Shown here: one piece after another, positions 23,426 through 34,511 of the stretch
Layout of the letters: each line of letters starts with the position of its first letter
Position numbering within the stretch: the stretch's first letter is position 1
Assembly (NCBI GenBank): GCA_949592205.1
Contig: CATIUR010000005.1
Location: 128,669,277-128,733,276 of the forward strand
Length of the DNA stretch: 64,000 bases
Source: Helichrysum umbraculigerum
Taxonomy: Eukaryota > Streptophyta > Magnoliopsida > Asterales > Asteraceae
Direction of reading: 5' to 3'
Position numbers and translations under genes: made by a program
Notes under the pieces: model-generated
Seen by the model: the letters and a program-made list of their open reading frames with translations, nothing else
Told to the model about the DNA's origin: nothing
Database searches by the model: none

Positions 23426-23938
23426 CTAGTCTTCCTGTAGATTAATTTGTTCCATCAGCGCGATAAGGCGGTCCACGGTTTCTGCTAGTCTGTTTGTTTG
23501 CCTGGCGTTGTCTTCCACCAAGGCCAGTCGTTGGGTTAGTGCTCGAGAGTGATCCTCAGTCTCCTGTGAACGCTGTTCACATTCCTCTAGTCGGTTTCTT
23601 ACAAGTTCATCTGCACCTAATTCGGCGGTCATGGAATCCTGAATTATGCTTACAGAGAGGTTGGTATCCTCTTGTTCTCGCTGGAGTTGGGATATGTGAT
23701 CAAGTGCTTGGCGAAGCAGGTAGGTCATTCGGTGTTGTTCCCGTTCGAGACTTTGGAGCCTTTGCTCTTGACGGCGGAATTGGGTAGCCAACACTGGCAA
23801 CGTGAGATGTACCGAGTCCTGAGAGTTATGAACAGGATAGGGGCTGTTTCGAGGCGACCTTGTGTTCCTCCTGGCTACTCGTGGGTTCCGTGACCCATGT
23901 GAGTGAGAGTGTGACGGATTAGGTGGTGTGTTTGCCAT
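23426..23938 (-). CDS. ORF0: small coiled-coil protein upstream of gag, intact in element I
   Basis: 170 residues, intact, transcribed in the same direction as gag-pol and placed between PBS and gag (about 280 bases before the gag ATG). The N-terminus is basic with NPRVARRNTRSPRNSPYP. The rest is a run of heptads rich in Leu, Gln, Glu and Arg, ending LVEDNARQTNRLAETVDRLIALMEQINLQED, a strong coiled-coil pattern. The same protein occurs in element III (57278-57769, one stop) with the C-terminal motif RLALAEDNARQASRLANTVDRL, and a remnant in II (42005). Conservation in separate families at the same position argues for a real product. There is no zinc knuckle or enzyme motif. The function is unknown; a particle-assembly or RNA-binding role is only a guess. 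Confidence 0.75.
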   Translation of the reverse strand: MANTPPNPSHSHSHGSRNPRVARRNTRSPRNSPYPVHNSQDSVHLTLPVLATQFRRQEQRLQSLEREQHRMTYLLRQALDHISQLQREQEDTNLSVSIIQDSMTAELGADELVRNRLEECEQRSQETEDHSRALTQRLALVEDNARQTNRLAETVDRLIALMEQINLQED

Positions 23939-24244
23939 TCCTGTGGCAGAGTGTAAGTAAGACGAGGCTAATATATATATACATATATCATATCCAGCCT
24001 AGTGTCTTGCACGTATCAAGTAATGGTCCGGTTCTCTCGTGGTCAGAGTCAACTAACGTATCCCCATTCAACATATTCATTTCAGACCTTACATCATCTT
24101 TCCTTAATTGTACATAGTTGATCAGGCTATGTTAAATTAAAGTCGTATGCTGTAATTCCTGAACCAGTCATGTCTAATAAGAGAATACTGCCTAACGGTC
24201 ATAGTCTAGGCCCACTAAATGCAACCTAGTTCACTATAACCTTA

Positions 24245-24257
24245 GGCTCTGATACCA
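24245..24257 (-). promoter_or_regulatory. Primer binding site of element I, initiator tRNA-Met type
   Basis: On the minus strand TGGTATCAGAGCC, three bases inside the 5' LTR end. It is complementary to the 3' end of plant initiator tRNA-Met. Confidence 0.93.
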
Positions 24258-25488
24258 ATCTGTAACACCCCCGAAATTCACTGTTTTGCGGAAGCATAGT
24301 TTGGGTGTTACTAATCAAATATCACAGCACAAAGATAAAGTAAACGACATCTATATGCAACGTTTGTAAGTTAGTTACATTCCATAGATATATTGTTTGA
24401 AAACTTAGTATTTTCGTATACAAAAATGTAGTTTCCCTAGAGTCCGCGCGTGTAGCGGGAGATTCTATTACATAATCAAAATATACAAAATATAATGCTA
24501 AGAATCTCCGTTAATGCAGTTGTGTTGAAATCATGCGACTCTAGTTAAAAATCCTGGAGTAATCCTACTCCATCCGAGTACCTGAGAAAACATGCTAAAA
24601 AGTGTCAACCAAAAGGTTGGTGAATCTCACAGGTTTGTAAGTAATATCAGCTTTGAACACGAGATTTCATCAGTAATGCCCGCAGGCGTAAAATCAGCAA
24701 TTTCAATCCAGAAATCGTAAACCAGTATTTGCAATCCCGCAAATGTAAGTAAGTAAGTTTATACCGTTGCCATGAGGCTAATAATCGAAGCTTAACCCGT
24801 AAGTAATAAGTTTGCTCCCGTGACATGCTCGTAAATGAGCAAGCATCAGTAACGAATAATTAGTCACCCGTTTATACGTGTAAATCAGTACGTGGCAGCG
24901 CTACTGCCCCGGGCGGGGAGGGTCATTTCCCTAATGGATCCATTAACTAGTGTTCGCGCTTAAGTCCATAACTAACGATATATGATGGAGAGACTTCTGT
25001 TTGTAAGTAAACTCATGCAATTCCGTTTGGTATAGTAAACAGTTTTAGTACTTGTGTTCAAGGAAAAATAGTAGCATGTATCTCCCCCAATAAGATAAAC
25101 AGTAAAAGTGGGGCCGTAAGACTCACCCGAGTCATGTAGTAATCAGTTGCAATTAGCAAGTAGTAAGTAAAGCAAGTAGGTTCTCTGAACCCGTAACCTT
25201 CAAATGCCTAATCATATGAAGTTATGTAAGTATGCGTCTCACGAGACGTTTCGTTTAGTTGTACACAACTAGTATATCCAGTGTTTGTCCGTATGTTTGT
25301 AATTGTTTGTTTGTTGGAAAACATGTTTGGCCCGTTGGTGACGGTTTGTAGCAAAAATTCTAAAATGTTGACTTTGCTACAGTAAATGTGCTACAGTGAA
25401 TTGCTACAGTAAAATTTGACTTTTTGCTACAGTAACTTTGACTTTTCTATAGTGAAAATCCTTTAAAATTTCCAAGTTTTCTGTTTTC

Positions 25489-25776
25489 TGCGACATAAGC
25501 TGCGACACAAGGATTTGTATGTGACACAAGGGTTGTGTCGCATGAAGGATGCGACACAATAGCTCTGCGACACAGTGGTTGTGTCGCAAAAAGCTTGCGA
25601 TGCTAATTCAATAGCGACAGAACGGTTGTGTCGTATTAAATACGACATAGTATGCGACATAGAGTGCGACACAATATTGTGTCGCAAAGGTTACGACACT
25701 AAAGGATTGGTACGACACAAGGTGCGACACAAACGGGTTTATGCGACACAGCATGCGACACAAGGCTTGTGTCGCA
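25489..25776. repeat. TGCGACACA hairpin array in the 5' LTR of element I
   Basis: A near-identical counterpart of the array at 17493-17780, with a few substitutions such as TGTGACACA near 25520. Confidence 0.85.
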
Positions 25777-27445
25777 TGTATGAACACCAGCCCAGAAACT
25801 TTCGGGTTTCAAGAATTTTCGACCAAAAACGCAAACCTAACCCATTTTCGAGCTATAAAATCGTGTATTCTTCATGTATTAGGTTATATCTAAGTTGTGT
25901 ACACATCAAAACATCAAAACATTACACCAAATTGAATAGATCTAAGATTTTAGAAATTTCTTACTTTTGCAAATCGAGCCAATTGGAGGATGGAACGATG
26001 AAAACGATCTTGATATTCTTGCTCCACTCGTGATGGTGATTCCAAATATGTAATTTTCGTGTGTCGGTTTGTATTCCGAAAATTTGGTGTGGATTTGGTT
26101 GAGAGTGTTTGGAAGATGTGTGTGTGTTTGAAATGGTGAAAATGAAAGAATGGGAGTTGGGTGGGGGTTGGGGTTGGCTGATCCAAGGGGCAAGGGAGGG
26201 GAAAATGCTCCCTAAAACTCAGTGTTTACTCCGTGTCCTAATCGTTAAATCCTTTGTTTTTAGTATTTTTAACCAAACCGTTATATTTTAAAATATAACT
26301 AGAGTATTTAAATAAAATGTCTTGAAATTAATAATAAAAACATTTGTCGCAATATTTAAATTATTAAGTCACGTTTATTACGTTTTGTTGCGTTAGTTAA
26401 AATGTCATCGCGATAATATATAAATAACGCTCGTTCGGTTGCGTATTTTATATAACAAAATACATTCTCATTATTTAAGTAAATTTCTGTCACCAACGTC
26501 CAAGTAAACTGTGTCGGACTCCGTCCGGTTAATTCGCACGATTTATCCAAATCGCGTAAGTACACACACATATATATAAATCACCTTATATGTAACAACC
26601 GGCAAATTAGGACTAGAATTAGTGCCTAATTCTTTGCAAATACATGTAATTAGTTCCGTGTTAGGCTAATTTATGTATCGGATTATATGTTGGTAAATAT
26701 ATGCAACTTTGCGATTTGGCTTAAATCGTACGCAACTTAAATAGAATGAAATTCTATTCGGTTAATACGGACGTTGGTGAACAAATGTTTATAAACTAAA
26801 ATAACGCAATTATGACCGAAATACTATTTTATAATAGTTTGTAACTGCCTTGTACTACTCGATTAAAACGTACACGATTTAAAAACAAAAGTAATTAAAC
26901 TTAAGTTAAACTAATAAAGATTTAAGGAAATAATTTAAATAAATTATTTAACAAGAGTTGTGATTTTATAAATATAATTGAACGCGTAAAATAAATATTT
27001 AACGCTTAAACGACGGAGAAAACGAACACCGCACGGAGGACGGGGACCGAAAAGTGGAGGTAAAAACCCCCACCTCTCTTCTCCTCCTCTCATTCTCACC
27101 ATCTCCTTTTCTCTCTCTTCTTTTCTTTCTCCCTAATCACCAACCACACCTCCACCCCAAAATACTCACAAAATCAACAAATAACACCGTCAAAACTCGC
27201 CGAAACATACCACTCGTTTGGAGAAAAGTGACCACGACAACACGATCTACATTCCTATCTTTTCGGATTTTCAATCCGACACTTTGTAAGTTTCCGACAA
27301 ATCCCGACATCTCTCGTTTTCGATCATTTTTACTAGTTTATGGTTTAAATAGGCTTATTATGTTCATATAAGGGTTGGGTAAAAGATTTGGACCCAACGG
27401 AAACCGAGAAACTCGTTTTCGACAAAAATTCCGGCCATCAGACCG

Positions 27446-27713
27446 CTACGTCGCACCTGGCCAGGGGCCTCTGCGACGTCGCGACCTACGTCGCACAAAA
27501 ATCCCAACGTCGCACTAGCGACGCAGCCCCTTACGTCGCATTAACTTGCGGACGTCGCAAGTAGCGACGTAGACTTTAACGTCGCAAACCGAACCAACGT
27601 CGCATTAGCGACGCCGCCCCCTACGTCGCATTGATTTGCGAAGGTCGCATCATACGACGTACATGCCCACGTCGCACTCTACGTCGCTAGCGACGTCGCA
27701 TGCTACGTCGCAC
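27446..27713. repeat. ACGTCGCA hairpin array in the 5' LTR of element IV
   Basis: Many copies of ACGTCGCA or its complement TGCGACGT, often paired, for example CGTCGCATTAGCGACG (27600-27615) and ACGTCGCTAGCGACGT (27682-27697). Confidence 0.85.
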
Positions 27714-28067
27714 AAACCAGAACTTTGAAAACTCACATTTTCACTAAGTGTCGAACTTTTACAACCTCAAATCCTTATACGATACGACCTAACAAACATA
27801 ATAAAACATACTTTCCTATTACAATTACTCTAAATTGCGTTATAAATGACAAACTTTAATTATAACAAATCACCAACGGGCCGTATACTTTGATACGAAC
27901 GCGAACAAACCAACATTTAAACACAACGGGTTGTATGAACAACTAGCCTAGATGGTCTTGCGAGACATCTACTTACTTAACCTTACGTGTTTAGGCACTA
28001 GAAGGTTACGGGTTCGGAGAACCTACTTGATTTACTACTACTTGCTATTTACCACTGCTCGACTCAG

Positions 28068-28574
28068 GTGAGTCTTACAGCCCCACTTTTACTGTTTTAT
28101 ACTTTGGGGTGAGATACTTAGCAACTGTTTTACGTATGAACACAATGTACTGAACTGAAAACATTACTGATTACAAACAAACGCATGAGTTACTTTTATC
28201 CACTGAAAGCCTCCTAATCGTAAGTTGTTAGTTATGGACTTAAGCGCGATTACTAATAGATGGATCCATTTGGGACTTACAATCCCTGTCTGGGGTGGTA
28301 GCGCCACCACGTACTGATTTACACGTAGAAACAGACATATTAGTATTTGTTACATATGAGTGTGCGGATAGCACTCACGGGGGTACGTGATATATTCACA
28401 CTACACGGTTAAGCTTCAACTTAGGAGCTCATGGCACTGTACTGATTAACTGATTTACTTACTTTGCTTGATAGCAATACGGGTACATACTTGTGGTTCA
28501 TAACACCTACTTATTACTAAACCTGTGAGATTCACCAACCTTTTTGGTTGACACTTTTTAGCTTTGTATCTCAG
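28068..28574 (+). other. Candidate LTR-embedded intron in element IV
   Basis: Donor CAG/GTGAGT in GACTCAGGTGAGTC and acceptor ATCTCAG/GTAC, 507 bases apart, with the hairpin CAACC-TTTTT-GGTTG at 28536-28550 just upstream of the acceptor. The 3' LTR has the same pair. Confidence 0.4.
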
Positions 28575-28829
28575 GTACACTTACGGAGTAGGATTACTCC
28601 AGGATTACTAGCTAGAGTCGCATGATTTACAAACTGCATTTAACGGAGATTCTTTGGCATTATCTTTTGTAACTATGGTGATGTAATAGAATCTCCCGCT
28701 ATACGCGTGGACTCTAGGGAATTACATTTTGTATACGAAAACCTACGGTTTTCAAACGATTATTAATTATGAAATGTAACTATTTTACAAACGTCTCATT
28801 TAGAGGTCGTTTACTATTAATCTTGTGCT

Positions 28830-29169
28830 GTGTCTCGTCAGACAGACATTTCTTCAGATTAGAAATGTGGAATGTGTTGTGAACGCTGCTAAGCTCAGCA
28901 GGAAGTTGCAGGCGGTATGCCACTGGGCCAATCCTTTCAAGGATTTCGAATGGTCCGATGTATCTAGGATTTAGTTTGCCTCGTTTTCCGAATCGAATGA
29001 CACCTTTCCACGGTGCCACTTTGAGAAGTACCTTGTCCCCTACTTGGAACTCAAGGTGTTTGCGTCTCACGTCAGCATAGCTTTTCTGACGATCACGAGC
29101 GGCTTTTAGTCGGTTTTGTATGCCGACGATCTTTTCAGTTGTTTCATGTATGATTTCTGGACCGGTGAG
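28830..29169 (-). pseudogene. Inverted fragment of the pol 3' part (end of integrase) in element IV
   Basis: About 113 codons open on the minus strand, opposite to the element. They cover LTGPEIIHETTEK through QKSYADVRRKHLEFQVGDKV and NPRYIGPFEILERIGPVAYRL to KKCLSDET, the region after the integrase core. The residues expected between KCLSDET and the chromodomain are missing. The left junction abuts the truncated LTR. The right junction falls within GTGAG (29165-29169), a sequence present in both joined segments, so the inversion was formed at microhomology. It belongs to the same gag-pol family as elements I-III. Confidence 0.88.
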
Positions 29170-29322
29170 GTCAAACAACTAAAACAGAGTCGTATTCCCA
29201 TCGTAAAAGTCAGGTGGAATTCTAGACGTGGTCCTGAATTCACCTGGGAACGGGAAGACCAAATGCGACAGAAATATCCACATCTCTTCCCAGACAACGC
29301 ACCGACCGTGCAATCGAACTAA
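29165..29322 (+). pseudogene. Forward fragment with chromodomain end of gag-pol, element IV
   Basis: The forward-strand frame covers EVKQLKQSRIPIVKVRWNSRR, GPEFTWEREDQMRQKYPHLFPDN and a stop, the C-terminal chromodomain segment of the family polyprotein. It is followed by the usual tail (AATTTCGGGACGAAATT) and the PPT before the 3' LTR. It lacks a start and everything upstream. The orientation agrees with the LTRs, unlike the preceding inverted piece. Confidence 0.88.
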
Positions 29323-29355
29323 TTTCGGGACGAAATTCTTTTAACAAGGGGAGAA

Positions 29356-31658
29356 TGTAACAACCGGCAAATTAGGACTAGAATTAGTGCCTAATTCTTT
29401 GCAAATACATATAATTAGTTCTGTGTTAGGCTAATTTATGTATCGGATTATATGTTGGTAAATATATGCAACTTTGCGATTTGGCTTAAATCGTACGCAA
29501 CTTAAATAGAATGAAATTCTATTCGGTTAATACGGACGTTGGTGAACAAATGTTTATAAACTAAAATAACGCAATTATGACCGAAATACTATTTTATAAT
29601 AGTTTGTAACTGCCTTGTACTACTCGATTAAAACGTACACGATTTAAAAACAAAAGTAATTAAACTTAAGTTAAACTATTAAAGATTTAAGGAAATAATT
29701 TAAATAAACTATTTAACAAGAGTTGTGATTTTATAAATATAATTGAACGCGTAAAATAAATATTTAACGCTTAAACGACGGAGAAAACGAACACCGCACG
29801 GAGGACGGGGACCGAAAAGTGGAGGTAAAAACCCCCACCTCTCTTCTCCACCTCTCATTCTCACCATCTCCTTTTCTCTCTCTTCTTTTCTTTCTCCCTA
29901 ATCACCAACCACACCTCCACCCCAAAATACTCACAAAATCAACAAATAACACCGTCAAAACTCGCCGAAACATACCACTCGTTTGGAGAAAAGTGACCAC
30001 GACAACACGATCTACATTCCTATCTTTTCGGATTTTCAATCCGACACTTTGTAAGTTTCCGACAAATCCCGACATCTCTCGTTTTCGATCATTTTTACTA
30101 GTTTATGGTTTAAATAGGCTTATTATGTTCATATAAGGGTTGGGTAAAAGATTTGGACCCAACGGAAACCGAGAAACTCGTTTTCGACAAAAATTCCGGC
30201 CATCAGACCGCTACGTCGCACCTGGCCAGGGGCCTCTGCGACGTCGCGGCCTACGTCGCACAAAAATCCCAACGTCGCACTAGCGACGCAGCCCCTTACG
30301 TCGCATTAACTTGCGGACGTCGCAAGTAGCGACGTAGACTTTAACGTCGCAAACCGAACCAACGTCGCATTAGCGACGCCGCCCCCTACGTCGCATTGAT
30401 TTGCGAAGGTCGCATCATGCGACGTACATGCCCACGTCGCACTCTACGTCGCTAGCGACGTCGCATGCTACGTCGCACAAACCAGAACTTTGAAAACTCA
30501 CATTTTCACTAAGTGTCGAACTTTTACAACCTTAAATCCTTATACGATACGACCTAACAAACATAATAAAACATACTTTCCTATTACAATTACTCTAAAT
30601 TGCGTTATAAATAACAAACTTTAATTATAACAAATCACCAACGGGCCGTATACTTTGATACGAACGCGAACAAACCAACATTTAAACACAACGGGTTGTA
30701 TGAACAACTAGCCTAGATGGTCTTGCGAGACATCTACTTACTTAACCTTACGTGTTTAGGCACTAGAAGGTTACGGGTTCGGAGAACCTACTTGATTTAC
30801 TACTACTTGCTATTTACCACTGCTCGACTCAGGTGAGTCTTACAGCCCCACTTTTACTGTTTTATACTTTGGGGTGAGATACTTAGCAACTGTTTTACGT
30901 ATGAACACAATGTACTGAACTGAAAACATTACTGATTACAAACAAACGCATGAGTTACTTTTATCCACTGAAAGCCTCCTAATCGTAAGTTGTTAGTTAT
31001 GGACTTAAGCGCGATTACTAATAGATGGATCCATTTGGGACTTACAATCCCTGTCTGGGGTGGTAGCGCCACCACGTACTGATTTACACGTAGAAACAGA
31101 CATATTAGTATTTGTTACATATGAGTGTGCGGATAGCACTCACGGGGGTACGTGATATATTCACACTACACGGTTAAGCTTCAACTTAGGAGCTCATGGC
31201 ACTGTACTGATTAACTGATTTACTTACTTTGCTTGATAGCAATATGGGTACATACTTGTGGTTCATAACACCTACTTATTACTAAACCTGTGAGATTCAC
31301 CAACCTTTTTGGTTGACACTTTTTAGCTTTGTATCTCAGGTACACTTACGGAGTAGGATTACTCCAGGATTACTAGCTAGAGTCGCATGATTTACAAACT
31401 GCATTTAACGGAGATTCTTTGGCATTATCTTTTGTAACTATGGTGATGTAATAGAATCTCCCGCTATACGCGTGGACTCTAGGGAATTACATTTTGTATA
31501 CGAAAACCTACGGTTTTCAAACGATTATTAATTATGAAATGTAACTATTTTACAAACGTCTCATTTAGAGGTCGTTTACTATTAATCTTGTGCTTTGTAT
31601 ATTGATTAGTAACACCCAATGTATGCTTCCGCAAATCATTTAATTTGGGGGTGTTACA
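29356..31658 (+). mobile_element. 3' LTR of element IV
   Basis: 2303 bases, from TGTAACAACCGG to GGGGGTGTTACA, complete, preceded by ACAAGGGGAGAA (29344-29355). The hairpin array is at 30211-30478 and the covarying hairpin at 31301-31315. Confidence 0.93.
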
Positions 31659-32117
31659 TTATATATATATACAAATAGAGCCTGTAATTAGTCCTATTAC
31701 ATACTAATTACAACTAGTTACAAACAATTAGGCATAATTAATTATCCTAATTATGCAGGTGTTACAAACTTGATTTGGCTTGACTTGTATTGATGTCCGA
31801 AGACTTGTAACCTGAGGGTGTCCATGACACGCGATGGTTATTGATTGATAGGCATCCCAAAAGAATACCTTTGTAGTTGTTTGTCCAAATTACCCCGATT
31901 TGGTTGATTGACTTGTCCAAATTACTACGATTTGGTTGATTTGATTATCCAAATTACTACGATTTGGTTGATTAACTTGAGTTTTGGAAAGCGTGTACGG
32001 CCCGTTGGTGACGGATTTGTAATAGCAGTCTCAACTATTATTATTTTGATTTCGTGGGGTTATACTTGAAAAGTGTGTTTTGATGTGATTTAGAAGTCGT
32101 TACAAACTCTAAGTGAC

Positions 32118-32206
32118 GGGGGTCCGGGGGCAGCGCCCCTGGTTAGCGGGGTTCCAGGGGTGGCAACCCCTGGCGGGGTCCAAGGGGCTGGCCCCTGGCT
32201 GGGGTC
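32118..32206. repeat. GC-rich hairpin block in solo LTR V
   Basis: Three or four units of the type CAGGGGC/GCCCCTG joined by GGGGTCC. It is homologous to the block in element III (55736-55825, opposite strand). Confidence 0.8.
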
Positions 32207-32354
32207 GAGATGCTAGGTCAGCTCAAAATTTTTTTATTTCAATCATATTGTTATGGTGAAAAACGCATCTGGGATTTGAATTTGGGTAAAATCAAGTGAT
32301 AGATTTTGGGTCTCGACACTTAGTAAAAATCTGTGTTTTCTAGTTTCTGGTTTG

Positions 32355-32627
32355 TGCGACGTTGGGTGCGACGTCGCAGGTCCTGACTGCGACGTTGAGC
32401 ATGGCGTCGCTATGTGCGACTTTCGCAATTTAATGCGACGTTGTGGGTGGCGTCGCTATATGCGACGTTGTTGATTCTTGCGACGTAGAGGCCGATGTAG
32501 CTATGTGCGACGTTAGCAACTTAATGCGACGTTAGGGGTGACGTCGCTATATGCGACGTTGTGATGGGTTTTTGCGACATTGTAGCTGACGTCGCAATTG
32601 GGCCAAGCCAAATGCGACGTCGGCGAC
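32355..32627. repeat. TGCGACGT hairpin array in solo LTR V
   Basis: About ten TGCGACGTT or GCGTCGC-type motifs in both orientations, at the position that holds TGCGACACA arrays in elements I and III. Confidence 0.8.
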
Positions 32628-33918
32628 TGATCTAGTTCCGGTGGCCGGAAAATCGGCCGGACGACTTCCGTTTGGTCCAATATTTTTACCCAACCCATTT
32701 TTGGATATTATACACTTAAACAAACCGCAAACAAGTAAAAATAAGTGAAAACGGAGAGTTTCGGGTTTTTGTCGGAAACTTACGCGGTGTCGAAATGAAA
32801 TTCCGGAAAGATAGGATTGTAGATCGTGACGCGGTGATCGTTTTTCCCCAAAGGCTCCGGTGATTTGATAACGTTTTGTGGTGCTTTTTGATGATTTAAG
32901 GTGATGGTGGTGAAGGTTTTTGAAAGAGATGGAAAAGAGAGAGAGAAGAAAGAGTTTGGTGATGATGATGAACGAGGGCCAAAGGGGTGGGGCTTCCCCC
33001 TTTGGTGGCTGAATTCGGTGGGGGCCCACCGAGATGTGGGTCTCCATCTTTTCTCCCGTGTATTCGCGCTCCGTGCGGTGTTCGTTTCTCCGATCGTTTA
33101 ATCGTTAAATTAATTTAATACGCGTTTAATTATACATTTTAAAATGTAATAATTATCTAATATTTTCATTGAAGTATTTAACCAAATACTTAATATTTGA
33201 GTTATATAATATAACTTAAATTGGTTCGTTTTGTTTGTGCGTTTACGTATTAATCGCGTAAAATTTTATTTGCACGATACGAAATGGATACGAAATATTA
33301 TAAAAAATAATATTTTGGATATAATTGTGTTATTAAATTATATTATTTAATAAAATTGTTCACCAACGTCCGTATTTAATTGAATCGAATTATATTCGAT
33401 TTGGAACTTGTACGATTTAATCAAATCGCATACTTGTATATATATTTAACAATATATATTATTTGATACACAAATTAGCCTAACACAGAACTAATTACAT
33501 GTATTAAAACTTGATTAGGTACTAATTTCTAGTCCTAATTTGGCGGGTGTCACAACAAAGAAGATTGTTAACATCAAATCCCTAATCTTATTAATAAAAT
33601 CAACAAGACGGATACAACTAATTCGTATCAGGGTTTTACAACCTTAGGGATAACGAATATACAAACACAAAACCGTAATTCTATATAATCAATATAGAAC
33701 GTGTTAACTAACAAGGATCAAAAGACCTTAGGGTTAAAACTCTCTAGACGTCTATATATTTGTGCACACCTTTTCCTACACCTAATGTCTCTTTATATAG
33801 TAGAGACATCTAGGTTTACAAAGAAACCCTAATTGTAGAAGGAAACTAATTAAACAATCTTCACTTTTAGTCCCTCATCTTTAATTATTTTGTATCATCA
33901 AATCAATAATTCCCTACA

Positions 33919-34511
33919 ATCTTCCCCTATTTGATGATGACAAAATATCGATCTTCTTGCACAAACTTCCCCTTAACTCTTGATTTCTTTTAAACCATGC
34001 CATGCATAATAACAAGCTGCAAATCTTGATCCTCAATTCTTCTTCCCCTTTTTGTCATAATCCAATAGGGATCTTCTAGAAGATAAACAACTTCAATCTT
34101 TACAACCACATGCTATATAATACACCATTAACCCGACCTTCTAATGTCTCAAATTACCCTCCATGACGCATACTAAGAATAATGAATTTGAACAATAGAA
34201 AATTACACTAATAGTTGTAATATACAACTAGCAGTAGTAAGAAAACCTTTCTCCTCAAATAATGCATGAACATCTCATGATGGTTAAAAACTTTATCAAT
34301 AAGCTTCCCCTCAAATCAATATGTTAACCATCTCTTGAATCTCAAACTTTGTAGGCTCTATGTAATGATCACTGATGAAGAAAATAGAGTATAACAAACT
34401 TGATGAAGAAGTTAAATCTTTCAAACCTGTACCTTATATCTTGTACTATCCATGACGTTGAACTTATATTCCAATGTATAAGTAGATCACAATCTCTTTG
34501 ACAAAAATCCT
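33919..34511 (-). other. Non-coding internal remnant of the copia element with PPT
   Basis: AT-rich, no open frame of note. On the minus strand it ends in the purine stretch AAATAGGGGAAGAT (33919-33932) next to the 3' LTR. It represents what is left of the internal region after loss of pol. Confidence 0.55.

Larger units (their letters stand above)
26591..28829 (+). mobile_element. 5' LTR of element IV, 3' end truncated
   Basis: It starts TGTAACAACCGGCAAATTAGG and matches the 3' LTR up to ATTAATCTTGTGCT at 28829. The expected final stretch with GATTAGTAACACCC and GTGTTACA is absent, as is the PBS. The 105-residue ORF at 27054 recurs in the other LTR and is not a gene. Confidence 0.9.
26591..31658 (+). 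mobile_element. Element IV: internally deleted and rearranged chromovirus
   Basis: The target duplication TTATA (26586-26590, 31659-31663) bounds it. It consists of a 5' LTR lacking its last 60-70 bases, an inverted fragment of the integrase end, a forward fragment with the chromodomain end, a PPT and a complete 3' LTR. PBS, ORF0, gag, protease, RT, RNase H and the integrase core are missing. The LTRs differ by only about ten bases over the shared 2.2 kb that I compared by eye. Confidence 0.9.
16266..31766 (-). mobile_element. Chromovirus I (Tekay/Del-like), minus strand, near complete, with nested element IV
   Basis: The target duplication AACTT (16261-16265, 31767-31771) bounds it. Minus-strand order: 5' LTR (31766-24261, split by element IV), PBS for iMet (24257-24245), ORF0 (23938-23426), gag-pol (23143-18735), PPT (18714-18702), 3' LTR (18701-16266). 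Without element IV it is about 10.4 kb. The LTRs are similar but carry scattered differences, many of them C/T or G/A. It inserted into solo LTR V. Confidence 0.92.
24261..31766 (-). mobile_element. 5' LTR of element I, split by element IV
   Basis: The pieces are 24261-26590 and 31664-31766, about 2.4 kb, collinear with the 3' LTR. Element IV is inserted at TTATA. Its hairpin array is at 25489-25776 and its covarying hairpin at 24606-24619. Confidence 0.92.
15447..33554 (-). mobile_element. Solo LTR V (Tekay-like chromovirus), minus strand, split by element I
   Basis: The pieces are 15447-16265 and 31772-33554, about 2.6 kb in all. On the minus strand it starts TGTGACACCCGCCAAATTAGG and ends GGGGGTGTTACA. 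The target duplication ACAAA flanks it (15442-15446, 33555-33559). Both ends abut the copia LTR with no internal region, so it arose by LTR-LTR recombination before element I inserted. It carries a hairpin array (32355-32627), a GC-rich block (32118-32206), the GACTCACCTGAGTC palindrome (16227-16240) and the covarying hairpin CAGCG-AAA-CGCTG (15766-15778). Confidence 0.85.
15371..33918 (-). mobile_element. Copia-type 3' LTR, split by solo LTR V and its nested elements
   Basis: The outer piece is 15371-15446 and the inner piece 33560-33918, about 435 bases in all. On the minus strand it starts TGTAGGGAATTATTG next to the polypurine stretch AAATAGGGGAAGAT (33919-33932) and ends CTAAATAACA. A TATATAAAG-type box lies at 33787-33803. 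Confidence 0.6.

Noticed and set aside
32547..33047. 166-codon minus-strand ORF as a gene
   Set aside because: It lies in solo LTR V, and its C-terminal part is a reading of the TGCGACGT array. Similar regions of other LTRs do not keep the frame.
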